DNA of 64,000 nt from Rhizobium album (GTDB lineage: Bacteria > Pseudomonadota > Alphaproteobacteria > Rhizobiales > Rhizobiaceae), in contig NZ_QFBC01000009.1 in NCBI RefSeq assembly GCF_003122325.1, positions 1 to 64,000 of the forward strand, read 5' to 3'. Position numbers and translations under genes: made by a program. Under the pieces are notes generated by a model. The model saw only the letters and a list, made by a program, of their open reading frames with translations, was not told the DNA's origin and searched no databases. The stretch's first letter is position 1, and the number at the start of each line of letters is the position of its first letter. Shown piece after piece: positions 26,340 through 35,288 of the stretch.

Positions 26340-27317
26340 ATGGCGACCGTCGCTCTCTCCTCCTTCAGCCGCGGCGTCGCCCGCTATGCGCTGGTCGCGG
26401 CGCTTGCCACCGTCTTTGCCCTCTTCGCCGCGCTTGCGCCCGGTTTCCTCTCGGGTGCGAATCTCCTCAGCGTACTGGTGAACAATTTCGCCCTGCTCGC
26501 CATCGTCGCCATCGCAATGACCTTCGCCGTCTCGGTGGGCGGCATCGACCTTTCGGTCGGCACGGCAATCGATTTCGCGAGCTTCGCCTTCGTTTCCCTC
26601 GTGCTCGCCGGCCAGCCGGTGGCGCTCGCGGCTCTCGGCGGGCTTGCCGGCGGCGCGCTGGTCGGCCTGTTCAATGCCGTGCTTATCGCCGGGATCGGCA
26701 TCTCGCCATTCCTCGCGACGCTGGGCACGCTCTTCGTCGGCCGCAGCGTGCAGCAATTGCTGACGAACGGCGGCAACCCGGTCTACCTGCCGCCGGCCGG
26801 TGTGCCGGAAGCCTTCCGCTTCCTCGGCCATGGCACGCTCGCCGGCATTCCCGTGCCGCTCGCCGTTACCGCGCTCGTCGTCGCAGGCGCCTGGCTCGTT
26901 CTCTCGCGCAGCCGCTTCGGCCGGGTGGCGCTCGCCACCGGCATCCAGGCCAGCGTCGTGCGCTATTCCGGCCTGCGCCTGCCGCGCATCACGGCCGCCA
27001 CCTATATCCTGGTCTCGACGATCGCTGCCGTGGTCGGCCTCATCCTCACCTCGACTGTCACGGTCTACATTCCTTCCTCCGGAAACGCCTTCCTCCTCAA
27101 TGCCATCGGCGCGACCTTCATCGGCACCACCTACGACCGGCACGGCCGGCCGAACGTGCCGGGCACCGTTCTCGGCGTGCTGTTGCTCGGCATCGTCGCC
27201 AATGGCCTCCTGCTGTCGGGTCTCAATTTCTACTGGCAGCAGGTCGGCACCGGCCTCCTCATCTTCTCCGTCCTCGCCATCGGCTTCGCCAACCGCAAGG
27301 CCGCCGCCCGGGCCTGA
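26340..27317 (+). CDS. ribose-type ABC transporter permease 2
   Basis: A 325-residue RbsC-family permease. It has LLAIVAIAMTFAVSVGGIDL, SVGTAIDFAS, GISPFLATLGTLFVGRSVQQ and the C-terminal NAIGATFIGTTYDRHGRPNV typical of the family. The start at 26340 directly follows the stop of permease 1. A DszC-like gene follows 26 bp downstream with its own ribosome-binding site (GAAAGGATCC), so transport and oxidation genes are probably co-transcribed. Confidence 0.9.
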   Translation: MATVALSSFSRGVARYALVAALATVFALFAALAPGFLSGANLLSVLVNNFALLAIVAIAMTFAVSVGGIDLSVGTAIDFASFAFVSLVLAGQPVALAALGGLAGGALVGLFNAVLIAGIGISPFLATLGTLFVGRSVQQLLTNGGNPVYLPPAGVPEAFRFLGHGTLAGIPVPLAVTALVVAGAWLVLSRSRFGRVALATGIQASVVRYSGLRLPRITAATYILVSTIAAVVGLILTSTVTVYIPSSGNAFLLNAIGATFIGTTYDRHGRPNVPGTVLGVLLLGIVANGLLLSGLNFYWQQVGTGLLIFSVLAIGFANRKAAARA

Positions 27318-27343
27318 TCCGGGATATCTCGAAAGGATCCTTC

Positions 27344-28558
27344 ATGAGCAGCGTCACCCGGCTCGCCGAACACCAGGACACCGCCCACCGCATCGCCAGC
27401 GAGGAGGAGGCGCTTGCCGTCGCCCGCACGCTTGCCGCCGATTTCGCCAGCGGGGCGAGCCGGCGGGACTACGAGCGGGCGCTGCCGCACACGGAGCTGG
27501 ACAGGCTTTCCGCCTCCGGCCTGCTGGCCATCACCGTTCCCGCCGAATATGGCGGCATCGACGTGTCGAATGCGGTTCTCGCCGAGGTCACGGCGATCCT
27601 CTCCGAGGCCGATAGCTCGATCGGCCAGATCCCGCAGAACCATTTCTACATTCTCGAAGCCCTCCGTCATGACGGCAGCGAGGCGCAGAAGCGCTTCTAT
27701 TTCGGCCGGGCGCTCGCCGGCGATCGCTTCGGCAATGCCCTTTCCGAGGTCGGAACGAAGACGGTGGGCGATTACAACACCCGCATTACGCGCGACGGCG
27801 CGGGGTTCCGCATAAACGGGCGGAAATTCTATTCGACGGGCGTGCTCTTCGCCCATTGGGTGGCGATCTTCGCGCTCGACGAGGAAGGGCTCCTCACCAT
27901 GTCGTTTGCCCCGCGCGAGACCGAGGGCATCGAGATCGTCGACGACTGGGACGGCTTCGGCCAGCGCACGACGGGCAGCGGCACCACGATCCTGCGCGAC
28001 GTCTACGTGCCGGCCGATGCCGTCGTACCGCACCAGAAGGGGTTCGAGCGGCCGGGCACCATCGGCTCTGTCGGCCAGATCATCCATGCCGCCATCGATC
28101 TCGGCATCGCGCGCGCGGCGCTGAAGGAGACCATCGGCTACGTCCGCGACAGGGCACGGCCGTGGACGGACAGCGGCGTCGAGCGCGCCGCGGACGATCC
28201 GCTGACCATCGCGCGCATCGGCGAACTCGCCATCCGCGTCGAGGCTGCCGAGGCGACTCTGGAGCGGGCCGGCCGCAAGGTCGACCAGGCGCAGGTGAAC
28301 CTCGATGCGGAAAACGCCGTCGCCGCGACGCTGGCGGTGGCCGCTGCCAAGGTGCTGACCACGGAACTTGCCATCGACGCCACCAACGTGCTCTTCGAGC
28401 TGGCCGGCACGTCCGCCACCAGGCGCGGCCTCAACCTCGAGCGCCACTGGCGCAATGCCCGCACCCACACGCTGCACGATCCGGTACGCTGGAAGTACCA
28501 CGTCGTCGGCAACTATCACCTCAACGGCGTCACGCCGCCGAGAAGCGGCGCACTCTGA
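27344..28558 (+). CDS. SfnB/DszC-like flavin monooxygenase
   Basis: A 404-residue ACAD-fold protein closely resembling the one at 19925-21190: GLLAITVPAEYGGIDVSNAV, GNALSEVGTK, FYSTGVLFAHWVAIF, VDDWDGFGQRTTGSGTT and RNARTHTLHDPVRWKYHVVG. It ends the ribose-type transporter operon and is followed by a UUCG-loop terminator. This linkage suggests that the imported compound is its substrate, so it may desulfurise a sulfur-bearing sugar-like molecule. Activity as a true acyl-CoA dehydrogenase is unlikely because the conserved THTLHDPV segment is that of the monooxygenase branch. Confidence 0.85.
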   Translation: MSSVTRLAEHQDTAHRIASEEEALAVARTLAADFASGASRRDYERALPHTELDRLSASGLLAITVPAEYGGIDVSNAVLAEVTAILSEADSSIGQIPQNHFYILEALRHDGSEAQKRFYFGRALAGDRFGNALSEVGTKTVGDYNTRITRDGAGFRINGRKFYSTGVLFAHWVAIFALDEEGLLTMSFAPRETEGIEIVDDWDGFGQRTTGSGTTILRDVYVPADAVVPHQKGFERPGTIGSVGQIIHAAIDLGIARAALKETIGYVRDRARPWTDSGVERAADDPLTIARIGELAIRVEAAEATLERAGRKVDQAQVNLDAENAVAATLAVAAAKVLTTELAIDATNVLFELAGTSATRRGLNLERHWRNARTHTLHDPVRWKYHVVGNYHLNGVTPPRSGAL

Positions 28559-28588
28559 AATCAATCCTCGTGGTGGGGGGGGCGGCTG

Positions 28589-28618
28589 GCCGCAATCCTT
28601 CGGGATTGCGGCCTTTCT
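28589..28618 (+). terminator. rho-independent terminator with UUCG loop
   Basis: A 10-bp perfect stem (GCCGCAATCC / GGATTGCGGC) closed by a TTCG tetraloop is followed by CTTTCTC. It lies 30 bp after the stop at 28558 and ends the ribose-type transporter operon. Confidence 0.88.
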
Positions 28619-28695
28619 CACATGAGTGGATGAGCAGTATGTGGAGCGTATCCATCCGCCGGGCATGCCGGCGGATGGCGGGTCCGGGGCTGGCC

Positions 28696-29907
28696 TCAGC
28701 TGTAAAGGCTCGGCTCCGGCACGCGGCCGTTGAGCACGAAATCGCCGACCTCGCGGGCCTTGTAGAACACCGGATCGTGCAGCGTGTGGGTGCGCACGTT
28801 GCGCCAGTAACGGTCGAAGCGGTAATGCGAGGCCGTCGAGCGCGCGCCGGTCAGCTCGAAGACGCGGCCGGTGACGTCGAGCGCGACGTGGGTCGCGTTG
28901 ACCTTGGCCTCATAGGCCTCGATCGCGGCTTCGCCGCGCTCGCGTGCGGTAACCGAGCGGCCGCGCGCAAGCGCTGACTGAACCGTGATCGCGGCGGCGT
29001 CGGCAAGCGCCGCGGAGGCCTTCAGCGCGGCGCGGAACTCGCCGATCCGCTCGAGGATATAGGGATCCTCGCTCGCCTTCTCGACGCCCGAGGTGATCCA
29101 GGGACGCGTCGTGGTCCTCACGTAATCGGTGGCGGCGGCCAGCGCGCCCTCCGCCGTGCCGAGATAGAAGTTGACGAAGACGAGCTGGATCAGCGGCGTG
29201 TTGAACGTCGCCAGTACCGGCGGGGCGGCATCCTTGGCGGCGAGCGGCAGGAGGAAATCGCTCTCATAGACGGGGAAGTCGCGGAAATCGACGCTGCCGC
29301 TGTCGGAAAGCCGCTGGCCGATATTGTCCCAGTCGTCATTGGCGACATAGCCGGGCCGGTCGGTCGGCAGGACGAGGCTGGCGACGGTCTCGCCGAAGAC
29401 GGCGCTGGCATTGATGCGGTCAGAGACATGCGCGCCGGTGGAGAAGGTCTTGCGGCCGTTGAGGAGGTAATGGTCGCCGCTACGGGTCAGCGTCAGGCCC
29501 GGATCGCGCGGATTGACGGCGGCGCCCCAGTAGAGCCGCTTTTCGACGGTCTCCGCGCCAAGGGTCCAGGCCTTGTCCGGGTCGTCGGCGGCCCAGTAGA
29601 CATACTGGCTGTTGACGAAGTGATAGCCGAGCAGCTGGCCGATCGAGCTCTCGCCGCGCGCCAGGATGCGCACCAGTCGCAGCCCGTCCACCCAGTCGAG
29701 TCCGCCGCCGCCGATCCCGGCCGGGTGCAGCGCCGCCAGCAGTCCTTCCTGCTTCAGCCGGTCGATCTCCTCCAGCGGCGGCTTGCCTTCTGCATCGAGT
29801 TGCGCGCCGCGGCGCGTGAGATCGGCGGAAATCTCCCCTGCTTTCGCGAAGAGGCGGGCCCGGTCGGCCTGCGGATCGGGCTCCTTGACGAGGTGTGGAA
29901 CAGTCAT
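28696..29907 (-). CDS. DszC-like ACAD-fold flavin monooxygenase
   Basis: A 403-residue protein of the DszC branch: IDRLKQEGLLAALHPAGIGG, YLLNGRKTFSTGAHVSDRI, NDDWDNIGQRLSDSGSVDF, and RNVRTHTLHDPVFYKAREVG near the C-terminus. The His of THTLHDP fits the active-site His of DszC. It is transcribed divergently from a DszA-like gene, with the AT-rich dyad 30050-30064 between them. The pair therefore repeats the DszC/DszA logic of 19925-22566. The start at 29907 follows a ribosome-binding site read as AGGAGACC. Substrate unknown; sulfone or thioether compounds are likely. Confidence 0.87.
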   Translation of the reverse strand: MTVPHLVKEPDPQADRARLFAKAGEISADLTRRGAQLDAEGKPPLEEIDRLKQEGLLAALHPAGIGGGGLDWVDGLRLVRILARGESSIGQLLGYHFVNSQYVYWAADDPDKAWTLGAETVEKRLYWGAAVNPRDPGLTLTRSGDHYLLNGRKTFSTGAHVSDRINASAVFGETVASLVLPTDRPGYVANDDWDNIGQRLSDSGSVDFRDFPVYESDFLLPLAAKDAAPPVLATFNTPLIQLVFVNFYLGTAEGALAAATDYVRTTTRPWITSGVEKASEDPYILERIGEFRAALKASAALADAAAITVQSALARGRSVTARERGEAAIEAYEAKVNATHVALDVTGRVFELTGARSTASHYRFDRYWRNVRTHTLHDPVFYKAREVGDFVLNGRVPEPSLYS

Positions 29908-30049
29908 GGTGGTCTCCTGCGGTCGGGTTCCTTCCGGGCAGGCGCCACGGCAAGGAGGGATGAAGGCTGGCGGACGGGTGTCCCGCCGCGCCCGGACATC
30001 TTCCCAGAGGCGCAGGACCGCAGCGAGAAAAGGCATTTCCGAAATTAGT

Positions 30050-30064
30050 CTATATAAAAGATAG
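30050..30064. promoter_or_regulatory. CTAT-N7-ATAG dyad in a divergent promoter
   Basis: CTATATAAAAGATAG has perfect CTAT and ATAG arms. It lies 143 bp from the minus-strand start at 29907 and 83 bp before the plus-strand start at 30147. The bases 30056-30077 match 15974-15995 exactly over 22 bp. Confidence 0.6.
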
Positions 30065-30146
30065 AATTTCTGTATTTATGGAGTGCCCGCGTTATCATCG
30101 CCTCCAAACGATGCCGTCCGGCATCTTCGCTATCCTGGAGAGACCC

Positions 30147-31562
30147 ATGGCCCGTCCCATCCGCTTCAACGCCTTCGATATGAACTGCGTCGGTCACCAG
30201 TCACCCGGTCTCTGGGCGCATCCGCGCGACAAGTCCTGGACATACAAGGACCTAGACTATTGGCAGGATCTTGCGCGCACGCTGGAGCGCGGCGTCTTCG
30301 ACGGCATCTTCATCGCCGACGTCATCGGTTACTACGATGTCTACAAGGGCTCGAACTATCACGCCATCCACCAGGCCGCGCAGCTCCCGGTGAACGATCC
30401 GCTCCAGCTTGCCGCCCCCATCGCGCTCGCAACCGAACATCTCGGCATCGGCATCACCGCATCGACCTCCTTCGAGCATCCCTATACCTTCGCCCGGCGC
30501 CTTGCGACGGCTGACCATCATTCCAAGGGGCGCGTCGGCTGGAATATCGTCACCTCCTATCTGGAGAGCGGCGCGAAGAATGTCGGGCAGGTCGGCCTTC
30601 GCCGGCATGACAACCGCTACGAGGTCGCGGCCGAATATGTCGAGGTGCTCTACAAGCTGCTCGAAGGCTCCTGGGAGGAGGGGGCAGTGGTGCGCGATGG
30701 CGACAGGCGCATCTTCACCCATCCGGAAAAGGTTCACGAGATCGGCCACAAGGGCAAGTATTTCGAGGTGCCGGGCTACGGCCTCACCGAACCCTCGCCG
30801 CAGCGTACGCCCGTTCTCTACCAGGCCGGAGCATCCGGCCCCGGCAAGGCATTCGCCGCCGCCCATGCCGAATGCATCTTCGTAGCCGCGCCGACGAAAG
30901 CGGTGCTGAAGGCCTATGTCGCCGATATCCGACAGCGTATCGCCGCCGCCGGCCGCGACCCGAAGAAGGTCTATATCTACACGCTCGTCACCATCATCAC
31001 CGACGAGAACGAGACAAAGGCGCAGAAGAAATTCGAGGAGTACAGGAGCTACGTCTCCTATGACGGCTCGCTGACCTTCATGTCCGGCTGGAGCGGCATC
31101 GACTTCGGCCAGTATGCCCCGACGGATGTCGTCGAGAAGATCGAAACCAACGCCATCCATTCCTTCGTCGAACACATCGCCGGCGGCGACAAATCCTGGA
31201 CCATCGACGAGCTTGCGCAGTTCGGCGGCATCGGCGGCATGGGGCCGGTCTTCGTCGGCTCGCCGGAGCGCATCGCCGATATCCTGCAGGAATGGGTGGA
31301 CGACACGGATGTCGACGGGTTCAACCTTGCCTATGCGGTAACGCCGGACAGCTTCGAGGACGTCGTCGCCCATATCGTGCCGGAACTGCAGAAGCGCGGT
31401 GCCTATCCCACTGTCTACCGGCCGGGGACACTGCGCGAGAAACTTTTCGGCGAAGGTCCCTACCTGCCGAAGACCCACCCCGCCGACGGCTACCGCGATA
31501 TCGAAGCGGTGAAGCGACGCGAGGCCGAAGCGGTTCCGACCCTCAAATCCGTCGGCGCCTGA
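30147..31562 (+). CDS. FMNH2-dependent monooxygenase, NtaA/SnaA/DszA family
   Basis: A 471-residue luciferase-fold protein with IRFNAFDMNCVGHQSPGLWA, GVFDGIFIADVIGYYDVYKG, FARRLATADHHSKGRVGWNI and TPVLYQAGASGPGKAFAAAH. It is a clear paralogue of the protein at 21199-22566. Expected role: C-S cleavage of a sulfone or sulfonate with FMNH2 supplied in trans. The start at 30147 follows CTGGAGAGACCC. The FAD/NAD(P) protein gene starts one base after its stop, so the two are co-transcribed. Confidence 0.88.
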   Translation: MARPIRFNAFDMNCVGHQSPGLWAHPRDKSWTYKDLDYWQDLARTLERGVFDGIFIADVIGYYDVYKGSNYHAIHQAAQLPVNDPLQLAAPIALATEHLGIGITASTSFEHPYTFARRLATADHHSKGRVGWNIVTSYLESGAKNVGQVGLRRHDNRYEVAAEYVEVLYKLLEGSWEEGAVVRDGDRRIFTHPEKVHEIGHKGKYFEVPGYGLTEPSPQRTPVLYQAGASGPGKAFAAAHAECIFVAAPTKAVLKAYVADIRQRIAAAGRDPKKVYIYTLVTIITDENETKAQKKFEEYRSYVSYDGSLTFMSGWSGIDFGQYAPTDVVEKIETNAIHSFVEHIAGGDKSWTIDELAQFGGIGGMGPVFVGSPERIADILQEWVDDTDVDGFNLAYAVTPDSFEDVVAHIVPELQKRGAYPTVYRPGTLREKLFGEGPYLPKTHPADGYRDIEAVKRREAEAVPTLKSVGA

Positions 31563-31563
31563 C

Positions 31564-32997
31564 ATGATCGTCGGCGCGATATCCGTGCCGGTCGTCGCAA
31601 TCGTCGGCGGCGGCTTTACCGGCGCGGCCGTCGCCTACCATCTCGCCCGCTTGCTGCCCGAAGGCACGGCGCGGATCGTCGTCTACGAGCCGCGCGCCAT
31701 GCTCGGCGGCGGCCTTGCCTATGACACCGACGAGCCAGTCCACCGCATCAACGTGCCGGCCGCGCGCATGACGCTTCTTCCGGGCGACGATACACATTTC
31801 GAGCGCTGGCTGCTCGCGACGGGCGCACTTGCCGATGACCGCGAGGCCGTGACCGAGGACGGGCGTGTCTTCGCCCGCCGCTCAACCTTTGGGCGTTACG
31901 TCGATGCCATGCTCCGGCCGCTCGTCGCTGCGGGTCGGATCGAGCACCGCCGCAGCCGCGTTCGCGTCGTGACGGCCACGTCCGGCGGATGGCGGATCAC
32001 GGCGGCGGACGGTTCCGTCGTGAAAGCGGACCGCGTGGTGGTGGCCACGACCCATCCGAGCCCGCAGGCGCCCGCCGTCCTCGACCGGGCCCTTGCCGGC
32101 CATCCGGCCTATATTCCCGATGCCACGGTGCCGGGCGCGCTTGCCGGCATTTCCCGCAAGGATCGCGTGCTCGTCGTCGGCACGGGACTCACTGCCGCCG
32201 ACGTGATCACGGCGCTCGATGCGGCGGGCCACGAGGGCCCGATTACCGCCGTCTCGCGCCGGGGCCTGCGCTCGCGCGGGCATACACTTCTGCCGCAGGA
32301 GCCGTTCGGCGACTTCACGACCTCTCCCGCCTGTTCGGCGCGCGAGCTTCTCCGCCGTGTTCGCCGCACGCTCGAACAGGCAGCGGGGGAGGGCATCACC
32401 TGGCATGCTGTCTTCGACAGGCTGCGTGGCGAGGGCGGCGCGATCTGGCGCACCTTGCCAACGGCAGAACGACGCCGGCTCGTCCGCCATCTGCGGCCCT
32501 ACTGGGATGTGCACCGTTTCCGCATTGCGCCGCAGGTGGAGGCCGTCATCGACCGCCGCCTTTCCGCCGGCTCATTGCACATCCATGCAGCCTCGCTCAC
32601 CGGTGCTGTTCTCCGGCAGGACGGCACGATCGCCGTGGCACTTCGCTCGCGCCGGGGCGGACAACCGTTCGAGGAGCATTACGATGCTGTGGTGGTAACG
32701 ACGGGGCCGGGCCATCGTGCGATCCTGTCAAGCCAGCCGTTCCTCGAAACGCTGGCGGCGGCGGGTGTGCTGCAACTCGATACGGTCGGCCTCGGCCTTG
32801 CGGTCGATGACGACAGCCGCGCCGTCGGCACGAGTGGAGAGGCCGCCGAAACGCTTTTCATCGCCGGCCCGCTGGCGCGCGGGACCTTCGGCGAGCTGAT
32901 GGGATTGCCCCAGGTGACCGAACATGCCCTGCTGGTGTCGGAGAACATTGCCCGGGGATTGGCTTCGGCACGGGAACAATCTCGCGCAACAGGATAG
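31564..32997 (+). CDS. FAD/NAD(P)-binding protein (pfam13454-like)
   Basis: A 477-residue protein with an N-terminal dinucleotide fold (VAIVGGGFTGAAVAYHLARL), then VYEPRAMLGGGLAYDTDEPV and HRINVPAARM, features of the FAD_NAD_binding_9 (HI0933/YdhS-like) family. A second nucleotide-binding stretch LVVGTGLTAADVITALDAAG supports an NAD(P)H-using flavoprotein. It is the last gene of the DszA-like transcript. It may act as an oxidoreductase on the product or as an electron source, but no reaction can be assigned. It is followed by the IS5-family relic, which may mark the edge of the sulfur island. Confidence 0.75.
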   Translation: MIVGAISVPVVAIVGGGFTGAAVAYHLARLLPEGTARIVVYEPRAMLGGGLAYDTDEPVHRINVPAARMTLLPGDDTHFERWLLATGALADDREAVTEDGRVFARRSTFGRYVDAMLRPLVAAGRIEHRRSRVRVVTATSGGWRITAADGSVVKADRVVVATTHPSPQAPAVLDRALAGHPAYIPDATVPGALAGISRKDRVLVVGTGLTAADVITALDAAGHEGPITAVSRRGLRSRGHTLLPQEPFGDFTTSPACSARELLRRVRRTLEQAAGEGITWHAVFDRLRGEGGAIWRTLPTAERRRLVRHLRPYWDVHRFRIAPQVEAVIDRRLSAGSLHIHAASLTGAVLRQDGTIAVALRSRRGGQPFEEHYDAVVVTTGPGHRAILSSQPFLETLAAAGVLQLDTVGLGLAVDDDSRAVGTSGEAAETLFIAGPLARGTFGELMGLPQVTEHALLVSENIARGLASAREQSRATG

Positions 32998-33039
32998 TCG
33001 CCGGCAGCTCCGGGAGCGTGTCGCCCGCTTGGGCTCGAT

Positions 33040-33600
33040 TCATCCCAATCCTTCCCAGCACGACCTCAGGACGGCGATACCATATCGTGGATTTCCGTCT
33101 CTGTATTGTGGCGTTCCGGGAGCATGAGGTCGAGAAACGTCTTCGGATGTGATCGCAAACGCCGTGCCGTTGCTCGCGTCGCCCGTCGCGTGGAACGCCA
33201 TATCTCTCATTCCACGCGCGCTGATCTTTGTCGTCAGTCCGCCGCGTGAGCGCCCGATGGCCTGATGGCAAGCCCCCCTTTTGCTCCCATCCCGTGCTGA
33301 TGAACGCGAATGATCGTGGCGTCGATCATCGCGTATTCGAAATCCGGTTCGCCAGACAAGGCATTGAAAATCCGTTCGAACACGCCTTTCTTCGCCCGTC
33401 GGCGGAACCGCTTGAACACCGAGTTCCATGGACCGAACTCATCCGGCAGATCGCGCCACGGCGCGCCGACCCGGACCTTCCAGAGGATCGCCTCAAGGAA
33501 GAGACGATTGTCGTAGGCGGAACGTCCGGGATCACTGTCCTTACCGGGCAGCAATCCCTTCGCGCCCGTGCTGACCTCAGTTCAATCAGGATATCCATCG
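33040..33600 (-). mobile_element. truncated IS5-family (IS427 group) transposase
   Basis: Minus-strand frames encode the N-terminal half (GRSAYDNRLFLEAILWKVRV, GAPWRDLPDEFGPWNSVFKR) and, in a second frame, the linked part (HQAIGRSRGGLTTKISARGM). The switch near RVHQHGMGAKGG/HQAIGRSRGG is the usual two-ORF arrangement of IS427-group elements, in which ribosomal frameshifting makes the full transposase. After about 40 further codons the normal C-terminal DDE part is replaced by unrelated sequence, so the element is broken. It separates the sulfur island from the next catabolic cluster. Confidence 0.8.
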
Positions 33601-33662
33601 TTTATGTTTCATCCGTCAGGCGGTATGGGCCAGGCAGCACTCGCCCCTCTTGCTGCGATGCG

Positions 33663-35288
33663 TCAATTCACGGCGGAACTGCGTTTCGTCAACAGGCGGT
33701 CGAGCCAGTCGGGCGCCATTTCCGGCACTGAATCGAGCAGCAGCTTGGTGTAGTCGGGATAAGGCGGCGAGAGCACTTCGGCCCGCGAGCCCTGGTCGAC
33801 GATGCGCCCCTGGCTCATGACGATGACGCGGTCGGCGATTGCACGGACGATCTCCAGGTCGTGCGTGATGAACAGGTAGGATACGCCGAGCCGCTGCTGC
33901 AGGTCCGCCAACATCTGCAGAATGCCGGCCTGGACGAGCTGGTCGAGAGCCGAGGTGATTTCGTCGCAGATGATCAGGTCGGGATTGGCGGCCAGCGCAC
34001 GGGCGATCGCTACGCGCTGTCGTTGGCCGCCTGAAAGCTGGGCCGGATAGCGACCCGCATAACCCGGATCGAGTTCCACCATCTTCAGCAGCTCGATGAC
34101 ACGCTGTTCACGCGCCGCGCCGCGCAGGCTCTGGAAGAATGTCAATGGCCTGCCGAGAATCTTGCGGATCGTATGACGCGGATTGAGCGCAGTGTCGGCC
34201 GATTGGTAGATGATTTGGATCCGGCGTAGCATGTCTTTGTCGCGCTGGCGCACGAGCGTCGGCAGAGACTTGCCGTCGAGCTTGACTGTGCCTTTGACCG
34301 GCGGCATCAGGCCGGCGATCAACCGGCCGAGCGTCGATTTGCCCGACCCGGACTCGCCGACCACGGCCAGAGTCTGGCGCTTGCCGATCGAAAAATCGAT
34401 GTCCTCCAGCGCCTTGAACCTGCCATAGGCAGCCGATATGCCCTCGACTTCAAGCAGCGGCTCGAGTTCGGGTTTTGCGGGCGTCTGCAGGCTGCGAACC
34501 GCCCAGAGCGACTTGGTGTAAGGGTGGCTCGGCGCCTCCATGATCTGGCGGATCGGCGCTTCCTCGACGGCCTCTCCGTAGCGCAGCACCATGACGCGAT
34601 CGGCCATCTGCGCCACGATTGCCAGGTCGTGAGAAATATAGAGCACCGCTGCGCCATGTTCCTTGATCGCCCGGCGGATCGACACCAGCACTTCAACCTG
34701 TGTCGTCACGTCCAGCGCGGTGGTCGGTTCGTCGAACACGATCAGATCCGGCTGGCAGATCATCGCCATGGCCGTCATCGCACGCTGCAACTGGCCGCCG
34801 GAGACCTGATGCGGATAGCGTTTGCCGAATATTTCGGGATTTGGCAGTTGCAGGGATCGGAATAACGCCACGGCGCGTTGCTCGGCCACGGCGCGCTGCA
34901 TGCCGCCGCGCGTCACCGCCGCTTCCACGATCTGGTCCATCAGTCGCTTGGCGGGGTTAAAGGACGCGGCCGCGCTTTGCGCAACATAGGCGACCTGGGT
35001 ACCGCGCAATGTGCGGCGTTTCGCTTCCGTGAGCCCGAGCACGTCGGTTTCGCCGAAACGCACGCTGCCGCGGGTCCGACGGCATCCCGGGCGGAAATAG
35101 CCGAGAGCGGCCAGGCCGATCGTCGACTTGCCGGCGCCGGACTCGCCGACCAGACCCAGCACCTCGCCGCGGCGCAAGGTCAAGTTCACGCCCTTGACGA
35201 TCTCGATCCAACCGTCGTTGGCCTTTGCCTCGATCCTGAGATCGGTGACTGACAGGACGATGGGGGGCGATTGGGGCTCACTCTTCAT
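33663..35288 (-). CDS. dipeptide/oligopeptide-type ABC transporter, fused double ATPase (DppDF-like)
   Basis: A 541-residue protein with two full nucleotide-binding domains. Domain 1: Walker [10 protein letters not shown], signature VSGGQLQR, Walker [13 protein letters not shown]. Domain 2: Walker [10 protein letters not shown], signature LSGGQRQR, Walker [13 protein letters not shown]. Each half is of the DppD/OppF type, so a single polypeptide replaces the two usual ATPases. It ends a minus-strand operon with two permeases and a binding protein and overlaps the upstream permease by 11 bases. The substrate is probably an acylated amine or peptide-like compound, judged from the neighbouring amidase and deacetylase. 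Confidence 0.9.
   Translation of the reverse strand: MKSEPQSPPIVLSVTDLRIEAKANDGWIEIVKGVNLTLRRGEVLGLVGESGAGKSTIGLAALGYFRPGCRRTRGSVRFGETDVLGLTEAKRRTLRGTQVAYVAQSAAASFNPAKRLMDQIVEAAVTRGGMQRAVAEQRAVALFRSLQLPNPEIFGKRYPHQVSGGQLQRAMTAMAMICQPDLIVFDEPTTALDVTTQVEVLVSIRRAIKEHGAAVLYISHDLAIVAQMADRVMVLRYGEAVEEAPIRQIMEAPSHPYTKSLWAVRSLQTPAKPELEPLLEVEGISAAYGRFKALEDIDFSIGKRQTLAVVGESGSGKSTLGRLIAGLMPPVKGTVKLDGKSLPTLVRQRDKDMLRRIQIIYQSADTALNPRHTIRKILGRPLTFFQSLRGAAREQRVIELLKMVELDPGYAGRYPAQLSGGQRQRVAIARALAANPDLIICDEITSALDQLVQAGILQMLADLQQRLGVSYLFITHDLEIVRAIADRVIVMSQGRIVDQGSRAEVLSPPYPDYTKLLLDSVPEMAPDWLDRLLTKRSSAVN

Noticed and set aside
33061-33133. 8-bp inverted repeat CGACCTCA / TGAGGTCG at 33061 and 33126 as insertion-sequence ends
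   Set aside because: It is imperfectly placed relative to the transposase relic, lies partly inside its coding frame, and is too short to be convincing.
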